A DNA stretch of 64,000 nucleotides from Hymenobacter fodinae. Its GTDB lineage: Bacteria; Bacteroidota; Bacteroidia; Cytophagales; Hymenobacteraceae. The DNA is taken from the NCBI RefSeq assembly GCF_004745825.1, contig NZ_SRLA01000003.1, positions 744,001 to 808,000 of the forward strand, in the 5' to 3' direction. The position numbers and the translations under genes are program-made. Positions 25,726 to 37,877 of the stretch are shown here, piece by piece (position 1 is the first letter of the stretch; each line of letters begins with the position of its first letter). The notes under the pieces are model-generated. The model was given only the letters and a program-made list of their open reading frames with translations, searched no databases and was not told where the DNA came from.

Positions 25726-26754
25726 ATGCACACTTCTTTCTCTTCTGCACTACGCCCTTACAGCACGCGGGCACTGCTTCTGCTGACCCTGAGTGGCACT
25801 CTCCTGTTTTCGGCCACCAGCTGCTCCGATGATGACGACAACGATTCAGCACCCGGTTTACCCGAAACGGTGGCCTTCACGCAGGCCAACCTCTACCCGG
25901 AGGGGGTGCAGTACGACGCCAAAAACAGCCGGTACCTGGTAAGCTCCCAAACAGCGGGCACCGTAGGCCAGGTTAAAGACGATGGCACCTACTCAGTTTT
26001 TGCCACCAATACGGCGCTGGTTTCCAGCATCGGCATGCACCTGGATGATAGCCGCAACCGCTTGCTGGTGGCCGTGTCAGACCCCGGCTTCAATAAAGAG
26101 CGCACCTCGGCGGCTACGCTGCGGAAGCTGGCCCGGCTAGCCATTTTCAACCGCGACAACGGCCAGCTTCAAAATACGGTTGACCTGGGTAGCCTACGCC
26201 CAACGCTCAACCATTTTGCCAATGATATTGCCGTGGATGGGCAGGGCAACGCCTACGTTACCGACAGCTTCTCCCCCATCATTTACAAGGTAGATGCCCA
26301 GGGTACGGCGGGCGTGTTTCTGGAGAATACGCAGCTAGCTGCCCCCGCGGGTATGTTCGGGCTCAACGGTATTGTGTTCCACCCAGATGGCTACTTGCTG
26401 GTGGCGAAGTCTGATGAGGGCGCTATCTTCAAGGTACCCATCAACAACCCGGCGGCCTTCACCAAAGTAGCCATCAGCCAAGACCTGAAAGGTGCCGACG
26501 GCATGCTACTGCAGGACAACAATACCCTGCAGGTTGTGACCAATGCCCAAGCCAAGGTGTACCGCCTGACCACTACCAACGCTTGGGGAGCGGCCACCGT
26601 CTCGGGTACGTTTACAACGCCACCCCAGTACCCCACTACGTTGGCTCGCCGCGAAGGCGCCGACAGCTACGTGCTCTACTCCAACCTGAATGCGCTGCAG
26701 GCCAACCAGAATCCGCCGGTGTCAGTGTTTACCATTGCGCGGGTACGCTTTTAA
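25726..26754 (+). CDS. Beta-propeller (SMP-30/NHL-like) lipoprotein
   Basis: 342 aa from ATG 25726, with a signal peptide ending FSATSC followed by an acidic linker (SDDDDND), which marks a lipoprotein. Repeating motifs YPEGVQYDAKNSRYLVSS, NDIAVDGQGNAYVTDS, NGIVFHPDGYLLVAK and GADGMLLQDNNTLQVV fit a six-bladed propeller of the gluconolactonase/SMP-30 or NHL type. Ligand or enzymatic activity cannot be assigned. Single gene ending 18 bp before a terminator. A frame start at 25696 adds ten residues before the signal peptide and is less likely. Confidence 0.82.
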   Translation: MHTSFSSALRPYSTRALLLLTLSGTLLFSATSCSDDDDNDSAPGLPETVAFTQANLYPEGVQYDAKNSRYLVSSQTAGTVGQVKDDGTYSVFATNTALVSSIGMHLDDSRNRLLVAVSDPGFNKERTSAATLRKLARLAIFNRDNGQLQNTVDLGSLRPTLNHFANDIAVDGQGNAYVTDSFSPIIYKVDAQGTAGVFLENTQLAAPAGMFGLNGIVFHPDGYLLVAKSDEGAIFKVPINNPAAFTKVAISQDLKGADGMLLQDNNTLQVVTNAQAKVYRLTTTNAWGAATVSGTFTTPPQYPTTLARREGADSYVLYSNLNALQANQNPPVSVFTIARVRF

Positions 26755-26772
26755 GTGGCCTAGCCTGAACGC

Positions 26773-26814
26773 AAAGAAGCCCTCATCTGGCCGTTGGCAG
26801 ATGAGGGCTTCTTT
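26773..26814. terminator. Bidirectional terminator
   Basis: AAAGAAGCCCTCATCTG and CAGATGAGGGCTTCTTT are perfect 17-bp arms with an 8-nt loop between converging genes. Confidence 0.9.
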
Positions 26815-26833
26815 GTGCATTTCGCGGTTTGGG

Positions 26834-27361
26834 CTAGACGGCGTTCGTCTTGCCGGCTAATTGCTGGCGGAGGGCTTGCACTTCGCGCTCTAGCTCTAGG
26901 TTGCGGAAGGTTACTTTCACCTCCAGATCGGCGTAGGCCTGCTCCAGCTCCTGCTCGCGCTTACGGAGAGCTAGCTCCGTCATTTTTTGCTCGTGAATGT
27001 CGGTGCAGGTACCAAACCACTGGATAATCTGGCCATCCTCGTTGAGCTGGGGCTGGGCTTGGCCTAGAAACCACCGGTAGTCATCTTGCTTCGACTTAAA
27101 CCGGTACTCAATCTCGTAGAACTCGCCGGTAGCCAAAGAGCGGCCCCACACCTCACGGGCTCGGGCCCGGTCGTCGGGATGCAGCAGGTTATTCCACATA
27201 TCGGGTCCTACGCTGTCGGCCAGGGTGTAGCCGGTAAAGTCCGTCCAGCGCTGGTTGAAGTAGGTATGAAAGCCAGTGGGGTCTGTGAACCATACCAGCT
27301 GAGGAATCATATCGGCTAGAAAGCGAAAATCGTTGTTGGTCGCTTCGGCAACTTGCTCCAT
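26834..27361 (-). CDS. PAS-domain protein without an output domain
   Basis: 175 aa. Residues 10-130 are one PAS/PAC unit (FLADMIPQLVWFTDPTGFHTY, FTGYTLADSVGPD, LHPDDRARA, then RWFLGQAQPQLNEDGQI and FGTCTDIHEQK). The remainder is a coiled coil (KREQELEQAYADLEVKV, LEREVQALRQQL). There is no kinase, cyclase or DNA-binding domain. It likely works by partnering with another signalling protein through the coiled coil, perhaps one of the kinases in this region. The gene upstream (27378-27743) is 16 bp away on the same strand, so they form a pair. Confidence 0.85.
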   Translation of the reverse strand: MEQVAEATNNDFRFLADMIPQLVWFTDPTGFHTYFNQRWTDFTGYTLADSVGPDMWNNLLHPDDRARAREVWGRSLATGEFYEIEYRFKSKQDDYRWFLGQAQPQLNEDGQIIQWFGTCTDIHEQKMTELALRKREQELEQAYADLEVKVTFRNLELEREVQALRQQLAGKTNAV

Positions 27362-27377
27362 TGAGAGAAGGCAACAA

Positions 27378-27743
27378 TTAATAGGATGGTTGCGAGAGCA
27401 GCAACTCCATCCCCGATTGAAAGTAGAGGTTTAGCTGGCTGCGTTGCCCATCCATAGAGCGGCGCAGACGGGTCACGAGGGCCCGGGTTTTCTCGGCGGC
27501 GAGTTGCAGCTCCAGGTAAGGCCGGTTCAGGAGCGCATCGCGCTCTACCGTCCAGCTACCCTGATCCTGCAGCTCCGGCGTCTGAATCTCCATCAGGCCC
27601 GGCTGAAGCCGGAAAAGCGTCGCCTGCGCCAAAGCCGTTGACGGATCGGTGTGGTTGAGCACCCGGTCGGCCACTGTCCACTCCCCCGTCAGATACTCAT
27701 CGGGGAGTTGTTGCAGATTGACGTCAAAAAGTAATTCAGACAT
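27378..27743 (-). CDS. Conserved hypothetical protein
   Basis: 121 aa from the ATG at 27741-27743. No recognised domain. The sequence alternates hydrophilic and hydrophobic residues (EYLTGEWTVADRVLNH, LFRLQPGLMEIQTPE, SWTVERD, PYLELQLAAEKTRALVTRL), suggesting a small beta-barrel such as a lipocalin-like fold. No signal peptide. It lies 16 bp upstream of the PAS-only gene and probably shares its transcript. The frame extends to 27791, but the shorter start looks more natural. Confidence 0.6.
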   Translation of the reverse strand: MSELLFDVNLQQLPDEYLTGEWTVADRVLNHTDPSTALAQATLFRLQPGLMEIQTPELQDQGSWTVERDALLNRPYLELQLAAEKTRALVTRLRRSMDGQRSQLNLYFQSGMELLLSQPSY

Positions 27744-28019
27744 AATTAGGGTGAATGTTCCAGCACCAGATAACCACAGGGCAAAAGCCACTCCGGTTTC
27801 CTGCAGCGCTACCCGCGGCAGATTAGGTTTATCTACTACAGGTAACTATAGGAATATATAAAACTACGAAATAGTTCAGCTTGTTCTACCGAGAAAAAGT
27901 AACTACTTACCACTGAGCACCTCAAGGCAACAATTAAGTTACTGTTTAGGGCCTCAACTGCCCCAGATGTGAGGCACCGAGGCGAGCTTATGCCCTGCGG
28001 ACTCCTACCCAACAGTGGC

Positions 28020-28448
28020 CTAGGTGAGGCCTATACCAGCCAGCCGAGGGCCCGAGCTGCGGCACTGCAGCTCCGCATCGAGCAACGATGGAGCTACCAG
28101 CAGGTTTGCATCGGAGCGCTCCATTTGCAGCGAATCGGGCGGGTGGCATACCACCAGCGTAATGTGCTGCTGCTGCAGCCAAGATGCGTAATGCCGTAGC
28201 ACTGCCAGCACCGTGCTGCTGAGTTGCTGCACTTGGCTGCAATCAACCCAGATGCTGGATTTGCCGCTACCACACGCTTGCTGCAACGCCTCGGTGAGCA
28301 GCAACACCGTCAGATGATTGTCATCCGATTCAGTTAGGATTAGTAGACAGCTATTTGGTAGATTTTCTCGATACACCCGCATATGTTGACAGTTCACCCA
28401 CTCACTACTCACTTCTACATTCTGCCCAAGCACACTACTTAGGTTCAA
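28020..28448 (-). CDS. STAS-like (anti-sigma-factor antagonist-type) protein
   Basis: 142 aa at most; ATG at Met23 is an alternative start. The middle, LTEALQQACGSGKSSIWVDC, then VQQLSSTVLAVLRHYASWLQ and ITLVVCHPPDSL, follows the STAS pattern of strand, D-C/S helix, strand. In true antagonists the Ser/Thr after the Asp strand is phosphorylated; here the equivalent stretch is CSQVQQLSST. No kinase of the RsbW type is nearby. The assignment is by pattern only. Confidence 0.55.
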   Translation of the reverse strand: MNLSSVLGQNVEVSSEWVNCQHMRVYRENLPNSCLLILTESDDNHLTVLLLTEALQQACGSGKSSIWVDCSQVQQLSSTVLAVLRHYASWLQQQHITLVVCHPPDSLQMERSDANLLVAPSLLDAELQCRSSGPRLAGIGLT

Positions 28449-28762
28449 CTATCCGGGCCGCCTGCTGCCGCCCTGCTTATCTCTAATTATTCAGCCTCCC
28501 ACGCGCTGGTTTGCTTTTGGCCCTGGCCTAGAGCGTTCTACCAACTACCTCAACCAGTACGGGCACAGGGCGGCTTGCCGGCGGCATCCCGTACTCATGT
28601 GCCTGTATCTGGCTGTATTCCCATTCGTTCTACCCATAATACAGTTGGCGAACCGGACAAAGCTATAAATCCTAGCGTCTATATTAGCTTCAGATAATAC
28701 GTATTCTGCACGGGCAACCTACCTAATTTTCTACGTATTTACCACACCTCCAAGCTGGGCAG
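28449..28762. other. Intergenic region without a gene
   Basis: This 314-bp stretch lies upstream of the STAS-like gene and downstream of the histidine kinase gene. I see no terminator, ORF or RNA gene. Confidence 0.5.
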
Positions 28763-31453
28763 CTAGGCTACGGGCAGCTGAATAGTGACCATGGTACCAT
28801 GACCCGGCCGCGAACGAAGCTGAAACTGCCCATTTAGAAGCTCTACCCGACTCCGGATACTGCTTAACCCCATACCCTTTACCTCACGCGTTTGCTCCGT
28901 ATCGAAGCCAACGCCATCGTCCTCTACGCTCAGGAGTAAGTGGTCGTCTTCCTTTTCCAGGTAGATAAAGACTTCTGCGGCGCGGGCGTGCTTCATAGTG
29001 TTGTTGAGCAGCTCTTGCACAATGCGGTACACGGCTATCTGCAGGGTTTTGGGCAAGTTGCGCGGGATGCGGGACTGAAGCCGGATGGGGGGCCGCGGAA
29101 TCCGTTTGATTAGCTCCTTCATGGCCGTTTCCAGTCCAAAATCTTCCAGCACGCCGGGCGTTAGCTCAAAGGAAATTCCGCGCGTAGCCCGAATGGCTTC
29201 GTCGAGCAGGCTAAAGGCCGGGCTGGTGCGCGGCAGCTCGGCGGTGTGCTCTAGGTGCAGCTTAATGGCGTAGAGCAACTGGCCTACGCCGTTGTGCAGG
29301 GCCTCCGCTATGTGGCGGCGCTCCTCTTCCTGGGCCGTTATAATGGCCTCCAGCACGGCTTTTTGCTGCTGCAGCTTCAGCCGGGTAGTTTCGGTCAGCA
29401 GCTCCTCCCGTTCCGTCACGTCGCGCATAATGAGCAGGGCTCCAATATTTTCTTCGCGGCGGGTAAGGGGCACCAAGTAGAGGTCGAAGTAGCCGCCCAT
29501 GGGGGTCATGTCCTTCATGGCCAAACGCGTGACGGGCTCCCCGGTTAGGGACTGCGCAATAAGCTCCCGAAACTCGGGGTGAGCGTGGCCTAGCGGCGTT
29601 TCCCAGATGTAGTGGCCTAGCGCCTGGGCTGGGGCTACCCCGGTTTGCAGGGTGGCGGTACGGTTCCAGGCGGTTACGTAGCCGCGTTGGTCGAGGGCGG
29701 CAATAGCGTCTACGCTGCTATCGAGCAGGCGTTCGGTAAACTCCTTCTCGGAGCGCAACTGGGCTTTCATCTGCTCCGAGCTGGTTACGTCGAGGGCGAA
29801 GAGAATAGCCTGCTGCTTTTGCTCATCAAAGAAGCCATAGTTCTGGTAGTACAGGTTTTCACCGTGGAAGTTGCCCGTAGTGATAAAGCTCACGCTCTGC
29901 CCCTCTAATAGGGGGCGCATCTGTTTGGCCGCATCGGGGTACACCTCCACGATGGGCTTCCCATCCAATTCATTATCCGCCACGTTCATGCGGCGCAGGC
30001 CGTGGCCTAGCAACTCCAGCACCTCGCCCTGGGGCGTAAACCGACCCAGTACCACAGGCGTATTGCTGAGGATGTGCTCCAGCAGCCGGTTTTTGTAGTT
30101 CAGCTCTTCCTGCTCCAGGCGCCGGGTGGTTACGTCGCGGATGAGGCCGGTGAGGCGGCGGGGCTCGCCGGGCAATACCTGCCCGGTGGCCACCACGTAG
30201 CGAATGCTGCCATCGGGCCACACTACGCGGTGCTCTAGCTCAAACGGCTGGTGCTCCCGCACGGCCTTCTCTAGTATAGCCGTAGCCCGGCCCAGGTCTT
30301 CGGGATGAATGGCGTTAACCAACCGGGTAAAGGGCACGGGGTTGGCGTCGAAGGCATGACCAATGATCTGCTGAGCCCGCTGGTCCCAGTAGAGCTCATC
30401 TGAGGAAAGGTCCCAAGCCCACACTCCCATCCGGGAGCCTTCCAGTGCCAGGCGGAGCCGTTCTTCACTGGCTGCTAAGCGCTGCTCATCGCGCTTACGG
30501 GCGGTAATGTCGCGCCAGGTTACGTGCATAATGGTGCTACCGTCTACTACCAGCGGGGTCACCACCACCTCCAGCCACAGGCCCTCGCCGTTTAGCCGGT
30601 ACCGCCACCACTCAAACCGATGGTTGCCCCGCCGAATGGCCTCGGCCATGTGCTGCTGAATAAGGTCGGTGGAGCGCTTCCCATTGGGCTGCAACTCGGG
30701 CGTCAGCTCCTGAATTTTTTTCCCGAGCAGCTGCCGTTTGTCTACGGCGCCAATCAGGCGCAGGGCGGCATCGTTGCAGTCGATGTACTCCTCATTTCGC
30801 ACCAGCAGCATGGCGTCGGCGCTTTGCTCAAACAACGTCCGGAAGCGTAGTTCACTGGCGCGTAAAGCCTCGTTGGTCTGGTGCTCGTGGGTGGTATCAA
30901 GTACAGCTAGGCGGCAGAGCTGCTCCCCTAGGCCATCGGTAAAGGCGAGCCCTTCCAGGCGCACGTACAGGAGCGTGCCATCGTCGCGGCGCAGCTCAAG
31001 GGAGCATGACAGGCGCTGCTCCTGCTGCAGCACCCGCGCCAGAAAGTCGGCAAACTGGCCGCGCTGCTCCTGGGTTACGAATAAGCCAAAGCGGCGGCCC
31101 AGCAGCTCGCGCCGCAACAGGCCTAGCAGCTGGCTTATGTAGAGGTTGAGCTGCCTGATTTCGCCGTTGCCGGAAAGGGTGCAGTACCCCACGGGGGCAA
31201 ACTCGTACAGGTCGGCGTACTGGCTGCGCATGGCTTCGCTCTCAGCTTGGGCCCGCTGCAACTCCTCGTACTGCATTTCTAGCTCAATCTGATGAATCCG
31301 GAGCTCCTGCACTAGCCGAAGTACTTCCTCCGGAGTCTTCTCATCCGCGCTTTGCGAAACCAACCGTTTTCGCTCGGCCTGAGAACGTAACTTCTGGAGA
31401 GAGTTGTCTGAACTGGCGGCATCGTGATTGGGGGAGGGTGAATCGGCATCCAT
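28763..31453 (-). CDS. Multi-PAS sensor histidine kinase, NarX/HisKA_3 type
   Basis: 896 aa, without membrane segments. After an acidic N-terminus and a coiled coil there are about five PAS/PAC units (start near residues 80, 200, 325, 455 and 580). The dimerisation segment EERRHIAEALHNGVGQLLYA carries the likely phospho-accepting His720 of HisKA_3 kinases, followed by an HATPase domain with NNTMKHA near 817, VEDDGVGFD and GMGLSSIRSR. The partner is expected to be a NarL-type regulator; one lies at 37078-37728 on the same strand. A CheB-CheR fusion gene lies 95 bp upstream and may be co-transcribed. Confidence 0.92.
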   Translation of the reverse strand: MDADSPSPNHDAASSDNSLQKLRSQAERKRLVSQSADEKTPEEVLRLVQELRIHQIELEMQYEELQRAQAESEAMRSQYADLYEFAPVGYCTLSGNGEIRQLNLYISQLLGLLRRELLGRRFGLFVTQEQRGQFADFLARVLQQEQRLSCSLELRRDDGTLLYVRLEGLAFTDGLGEQLCRLAVLDTTHEHQTNEALRASELRFRTLFEQSADAMLLVRNEEYIDCNDAALRLIGAVDKRQLLGKKIQELTPELQPNGKRSTDLIQQHMAEAIRRGNHRFEWWRYRLNGEGLWLEVVVTPLVVDGSTIMHVTWRDITARKRDEQRLAASEERLRLALEGSRMGVWAWDLSSDELYWDQRAQQIIGHAFDANPVPFTRLVNAIHPEDLGRATAILEKAVREHQPFELEHRVVWPDGSIRYVVATGQVLPGEPRRLTGLIRDVTTRRLEQEELNYKNRLLEHILSNTPVVLGRFTPQGEVLELLGHGLRRMNVADNELDGKPIVEVYPDAAKQMRPLLEGQSVSFITTGNFHGENLYYQNYGFFDEQKQQAILFALDVTSSEQMKAQLRSEKEFTERLLDSSVDAIAALDQRGYVTAWNRTATLQTGVAPAQALGHYIWETPLGHAHPEFRELIAQSLTGEPVTRLAMKDMTPMGGYFDLYLVPLTRREENIGALLIMRDVTEREELLTETTRLKLQQQKAVLEAIITAQEEERRHIAEALHNGVGQLLYAIKLHLEHTAELPRTSPAFSLLDEAIRATRGISFELTPGVLEDFGLETAMKELIKRIPRPPIRLQSRIPRNLPKTLQIAVYRIVQELLNNTMKHARAAEVFIYLEKEDDHLLLSVEDDGVGFDTEQTREVKGMGLSSIRSRVELLNGQFQLRSRPGHGTMVTIQLPVA

Positions 31454-31548
31454 GCGCTATATCCTTTCTAAACTATGCCAACTGAGGGCGCCGTGCAGGG
31501 CAGCTCACCAGTATGCTACGCACTAGCACTCCGCTAGTTGCTACTCCA

Positions 31549-34470
<2,922 letters not shown>

Positions 34471-34832
34471 AAGGCCAGCGACGGCGGCAGTAGCCGCAGC
34501 TGACGTAGGTTGCTCTTCTAGCACAGGCAAAAGGGTATAAAGTCGGGAGCGGCGGCTATCCTCTAGAGAAAAGAGGAAAGTAGCGAGTACAAGAACAGGA
34601 GAATTAGGCAGCAAAACCGCTACAGCCGAGCTCCAGGGCACATTCTGAGGCTAAAGCTACGTAAAACAATTGGGGGTGCCGGGCCGGCGCGGCAGTAAGA
34701 GGAAGTAATCTGTCTTTCATATGCGCCGTTTGTACGTCTTTCCGTATAGCCAGTATTTACGGGTTCAGGCATGGCCTAGGCCACCTGACTGCGGCGGTCT
34801 ACAGCCCACTCTGCACTCTTCCTCTCCTGTCT
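34471..34832. other. Divergent promoter region between two CheB-type genes
   Basis: 362 bp between the CheB-CheR fusion (minus) and the single CheB (plus). TGGCCTAGGCCA, a perfect 12-bp palindrome, lies at 34772-34783, about 50 bp before the CheB start. No ORF or clear -7 element seen. Confidence 0.5.
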
Positions 34833-35846
34833 GTGAATTTTCCTTCCTACGTCATCGTCATCGGTACTTCTGCCGGCGGTATGCCTGCCCTTACTGAGTT
34901 GGTAAGTCAGCTGCCCGCGTCTATTCCTGCGGCCATACTCGTCGTACAACATCTCGCGCCCGAGTCGTCGGGGGAGGCGCTGGTGAATCGGCTGGCTCAC
35001 CATTCGCAGTTGAAATGCCAGCTGGCCACCGATCAAACATTCATTGAACCTGGGCACCTATACCTGGCCCCCCCCGACCGCCACATGCTGCTGCGCGAGA
35101 ATCGGCTATTGATTACCAAGGGGCCGCGGGAAAATGGCTACCGGCCCGCCGCCGACACCTTGTTTCGCTCGGCGGCCGTCAGCTTTGGCTCCAATGTCAT
35201 TGGCGTGGTCCTGACTGGTCTGCTGCACGATGGCACAGCCGGCCTGGAGTTTATCAAGCGTTGCGGCGGTACCGCCGTAGTACAGGCCCCCTACGATGCT
35301 GAATACCCCAGCATGCCCGAAAGCGCCCTGCGCAACGTGGACATTGACTACACTGTGCCGCTTGCGCACATGGGCGGGTTGCTGGTAGAGCTTACGAACA
35401 ACCAGTTACCGCCTCAGGAACTAGCGGCAATACCGAAAGATCTTCAAACTGAAGCCGCTATTGCGGAACGGGTCGTGGGAACAATAAACGAAGTACAGGA
35501 AATTGGTCACCAAGTGGCCATAACCTGCTCAGACTGCGGAGGCACGCTCTGGCAGCTTAACCAAGGAAATGTGCTGCGCTTTCGGTGCCACACCGGCCAT
35601 GCCTTTACGGCGGAGGCACTGCTTGACGCAGAACAAAGCTCCTTGGAAGAAACCTTGTGGGTAGCCATCCGCATGATGGAGGAGCGCAAGATTCTGCTGA
35701 CTAGCATGGCGTCGCGCGGCAGCGGCAGCTGGGGTGTGCAGCAGGAAGAACGGGCAGAAGAGCTCAAGCACCACATCAACCGCCTGCGCGAATTTCTGCT
35801 CAATGGTTCGTCAAATACGTCAGCTAAACAAGCAAGTACGGAGTAA
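34833..35846 (+). CDS. CheB-type protein-glutamate methylesterase with C-terminal zinc ribbon
   Basis: 337 aa starting at GTG. The catalytic domain (1-190) has Ser13 in GTSAGG, His40 in VQHLAPESSG and Asp133 in LTGLLHDGTAG. There is no N-terminal receiver domain, so phosphorylation-dependent gating as in E. coli CheB is not possible. A C-terminal extension contains CSDCGG and RCHTGH, a zinc-ribbon-like pair, then a charged helical tail (QQEERAEELKHHINRLREF). This architecture occurs in Bacteroidetes and cyanobacteria, often beside CheB-CheR fusions, as here in divergent order. Function outside chemotaxis is not established. Confidence 0.88.
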   Translation: MNFPSYVIVIGTSAGGMPALTELVSQLPASIPAAILVVQHLAPESSGEALVNRLAHHSQLKCQLATDQTFIEPGHLYLAPPDRHMLLRENRLLITKGPRENGYRPAADTLFRSAAVSFGSNVIGVVLTGLLHDGTAGLEFIKRCGGTAVVQAPYDAEYPSMPESALRNVDIDYTVPLAHMGGLLVELTNNQLPPQELAAIPKDLQTEAAIAERVVGTINEVQEIGHQVAITCSDCGGTLWQLNQGNVLRFRCHTGHAFTAEALLDAEQSSLEETLWVAIRMMEERKILLTSMASRGSGSWGVQQEERAEELKHHINRLREFLLNGSSNTSAKQASTE

Positions 35847-36020
35847 CGCCGACGAGTATCATAAGTACGCAGAAGCTGGTCCGTATTAGCCGCTAAGGTC
35901 ATCCGTAAAAGGTACCAAATACCCGATAAACAAGGGTATTTGCCAGACAAACAGCAACTCAAAGCGGGTGAAGCGCCGTTGAAGAGGCAGAGTTTCATTC
36001 ACCACTTCAACCTGCTTACC

Positions 36021-36278
36021 ATGGCCCAAGCATCAAAAAACCAGAACGCCTCCACCAAAGGCCAGACCACCAACGGTCAGACCAGCAACACCAGCAAGCG
36101 CGGTTTCGCCAGCATGGACCCCGAGTTGCAGCGCCGGATTGCCAGTGAAGGCGGCCGGGCCTCGCACCAGAGTGGCCGCGGACACCGCTTCACTTCAGAA
36201 GAAGCTCGCGCTGCCGGCCGCAAAGGTGGCCAGGCTAGCCGCAACACCAACACCAACAACAACGCCCAGGCCCGCTAA
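36021..36278 (+). CDS. KGG-motif general stress protein
   Basis: 85 aa from ATG 36021. A low-complexity Gln/Thr/Asn N-terminus is followed by KRGFASMDPELQRRIASEGG and FTSEEARAAGRKGGQASRN, the repeat of con-10/GsiB-type stress proteins (KGG repeat), which are hydrophilic and accumulate in stress. It ends in an Asn-rich tail. The frame opens at 35940, but the inner ATG gives a normal family start. It lies within the signalling block, 174 bp after the CheB gene, which suggests co-regulation in stress. Confidence 0.85.
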   Translation: MAQASKNQNASTKGQTTNGQTSNTSKRGFASMDPELQRRIASEGGRASHQSGRGHRFTSEEARAAGRKGGQASRNTNTNNNAQAR

Positions 36279-36350
36279 GCACCGCCCGCAGTTGTGCCGG
36301 ACATGGCCCCGGCAGAAGTTCAGTTCTCCCTTAGGCCATCTGACAACCAT

Positions 36351-36377
36351 AAAGGCCCCGGGTACGCCGGGGCCTTT
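36351..36377 (+). terminator. Terminator after the KGG gene
   Basis: AAAGGCCCCG and CGGGGCCTTT form a 10-bp stem with a 7-nt loop, ending in TTTG. Confidence 0.78.
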
Positions 36378-36410
36378 GTTGGCTATTCGTTCTCCTCACT
36401 GCCTTCTGTC

Positions 36411-36866
36411 ATGTCTAGCATTCGTTTTTCCCTGCACAAAAGTCCCGATGACAATTTTCAACACTTGATTTTGCTTGTGCGGCAGCGCCCCCTGATGCAC
36501 TGGGTGTTGCCGGCCGTAGCCGGGCGGGGCCTGAGTGCTTCGCTGGAGCGCGGCCTACTGCTGGAAGCGCCCGAGGTGAGTACGCCCTCTGCGTGTATTG
36601 CGCAGGGCCGCTGCCAACTGGCCTACGACCCAGCCCCCAGCACCTGCGCTAGCCTACGCGCAGCCCTGGCCAAGGGCCGCTTGCTTATTACCCTTTCGGG
36701 GAGTGATGTACAGGGTACGTATTCCCTGATTCGGCTTCATGCCACCAGCCCCGCCTGGTTACTCAGCCCGGCTACCTATGTACCCGGCAAACGCACGCTG
36801 GCTGGTGCCACTGGTCTAGGCTCGTTGGCCCCCAGCTTTCGCGCTCAAACGGCTGGCCTAGCCTAA
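36411..36866 (+). CDS. Small protein resembling a degenerate LigD 3'-phosphoesterase domain
   Basis: 151 aa from ATG 36411, which lies after the upstream terminator. The pattern FSLHKSPDDNFQHLILLV, LMHWVLP, then LAKGRLLITLSGSDVQGTYS and LIRL, PAWLL parallels the phosphoesterase domain of bacterial LigD (HxARxxHYDxRL, WAVPKG, G-x-F-x-L-x-G-x-x-L-x-G-x-W-x-L-v-R). The catalytic HYDxR part is replaced by DNFQHLILL, so activity is doubtful. The likeness is from pattern memory and could be wrong. It closely follows the KGG stress gene and ends before the large hairpin at 36994-37032. Confidence 0.5.
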   Translation: MSSIRFSLHKSPDDNFQHLILLVRQRPLMHWVLPAVAGRGLSASLERGLLLEAPEVSTPSACIAQGRCQLAYDPAPSTCASLRAALAKGRLLITLSGSDVQGTYSLIRLHATSPAWLLSPATYVPGKRTLAGATGLGSLAPSFRAQTAGLA

Positions 36867-36993
36867 CCGGCTGCTGACTTACTGCCCCCCGCTTCTCCCC
36901 TCCCCCTATTGCCCACCCACGCTCTGGTTTCCCGAGCACCTACCCGCCCCACCTTTCCCAGCCAACGCACTCAGCTTCTTGCTTACTATTTAA

Positions 36994-37032
36994 CACGGCC
37001 CCACCTGAGCTACACGTTCGGGTGGGGCCGTG
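36994..37032. terminator. GC-rich hairpin, probable bidirectional terminator
   Basis: CACGGCCCCACC and GGTGGGGCCGTG, perfect 12-bp arms with a 15-nt loop, between converging genes. Confidence 0.7.
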
Positions 37033-37057
37033 GGCGTTAACGGCAGTGACACAAAAG

Positions 37058-37071
37058 GTGGCCTAGGCCAC
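37058..37071. repeat. GTGGCCTAGGCCAC palindrome, full form of the abundant motif
   Basis: A perfect 14-bp palindrome and the longest version of the GGCCTAG motif seen. Perfect 12-bp cores TGGCCTAGGCCA also occur at 34772-34783, 40788-40799 and 43037-43048. See the finding on this motif. Confidence 0.75.
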
Positions 37072-37077
37072 TATGGG

Positions 37078-37728
37078 CTAGGTAAGCAAGCCTTGGCGCA
37101 CGGCGTAGCTGATTAGGGCCGCCGTGTTTTTGGCCTGGGTTTTCTCAATGATGTTCTGGCGGTGGGTTTCAATAGTGCGCTTGCTGGTAAAGAGCTTTTC
37201 GGCTATTTCCGCATTGGTCAGGCCCTCGGCAATAAGCTGCAACACCTCCGTTTCGCGTTTCGATAAGCCATCGGTTTTCTTGGCCGTGGCCGTTACGTCG
37301 GGCGTGGGGGTCTGCATCAGCTTCTGCAGAAACTTCATTCCCAGCTCTGAGCACAGAAACTGCCGGCCGCTGGCTACCGTCCGGATGGCGTACACGATTT
37401 CGAGCCGGCCCGCATTCTTGAGCACGTAGCCCAGCGCCCCGGCCTCAAACATGCGGTTGATGTATTCCTCATGATCAAGCATAGACAGGGCCAGCACCCG
37501 CACCTCCGAATATTCCTCGTGGAGCCGACGGGTAGCCTCCATCCCGTCCATCACGGGCATGTTCATATCCATCAGCACAACGTCGGCCGGGGTGGTGGTG
37601 AGCAGCGCTAATAACTCCTCACCGTTGCTGGCCTCCCCTACCACGGCAATATCATCTTGGTTGGAAAGCAAGGCGCGGATACCATCCCGAATAATGGTGT
37701 GGTCATCAACAAGAATAATCCTAATCAT
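37078..37728 (-). CDS. NarL/FixJ-family response regulator
   Basis: 216 aa. The receiver domain has Asp8/Asp9, the phospho-accepting Asp54 in LMDMNMP and Lys104 in VLKNA. The C-terminal LuxR-type helix-turn-helix reads LSKRETEVLQLIAEGLTNAE and IAEKLFTSKRTIETHRQNI. It would act as a transcription factor phosphorylated by a HisKA_3-type kinase, for which the protein at 28763-31453 is the natural partner. That pairing is inference: the genes are 5.6 kb apart on the same strand. Confidence 0.94.
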   Translation of the reverse strand: MIRIILVDDHTIIRDGIRALLSNQDDIAVVGEASNGEELLALLTTTPADVVLMDMNMPVMDGMEATRRLHEEYSEVRVLALSMLDHEEYINRMFEAGALGYVLKNAGRLEIVYAIRTVASGRQFLCSELGMKFLQKLMQTPTPDVTATAKKTDGLSKRETEVLQLIAEGLTNAEIAEKLFTSKRTIETHRQNIIEKTQAKNTAALISYAVRQGLLT

Positions 37729-37877
37729 GAGAGCGGGGAAAATGGGCCTGGGCTATCTTACGCACAAGACAGGCCATCTTCTTTAAATGTTCGGTGTAAA
37801 GCCTAAAAACGGTATTTTCCCCCCTGATCTTTCCGTATTAATACGCACCTACTGGTACACTTCCCCGCGGGCAGGAT

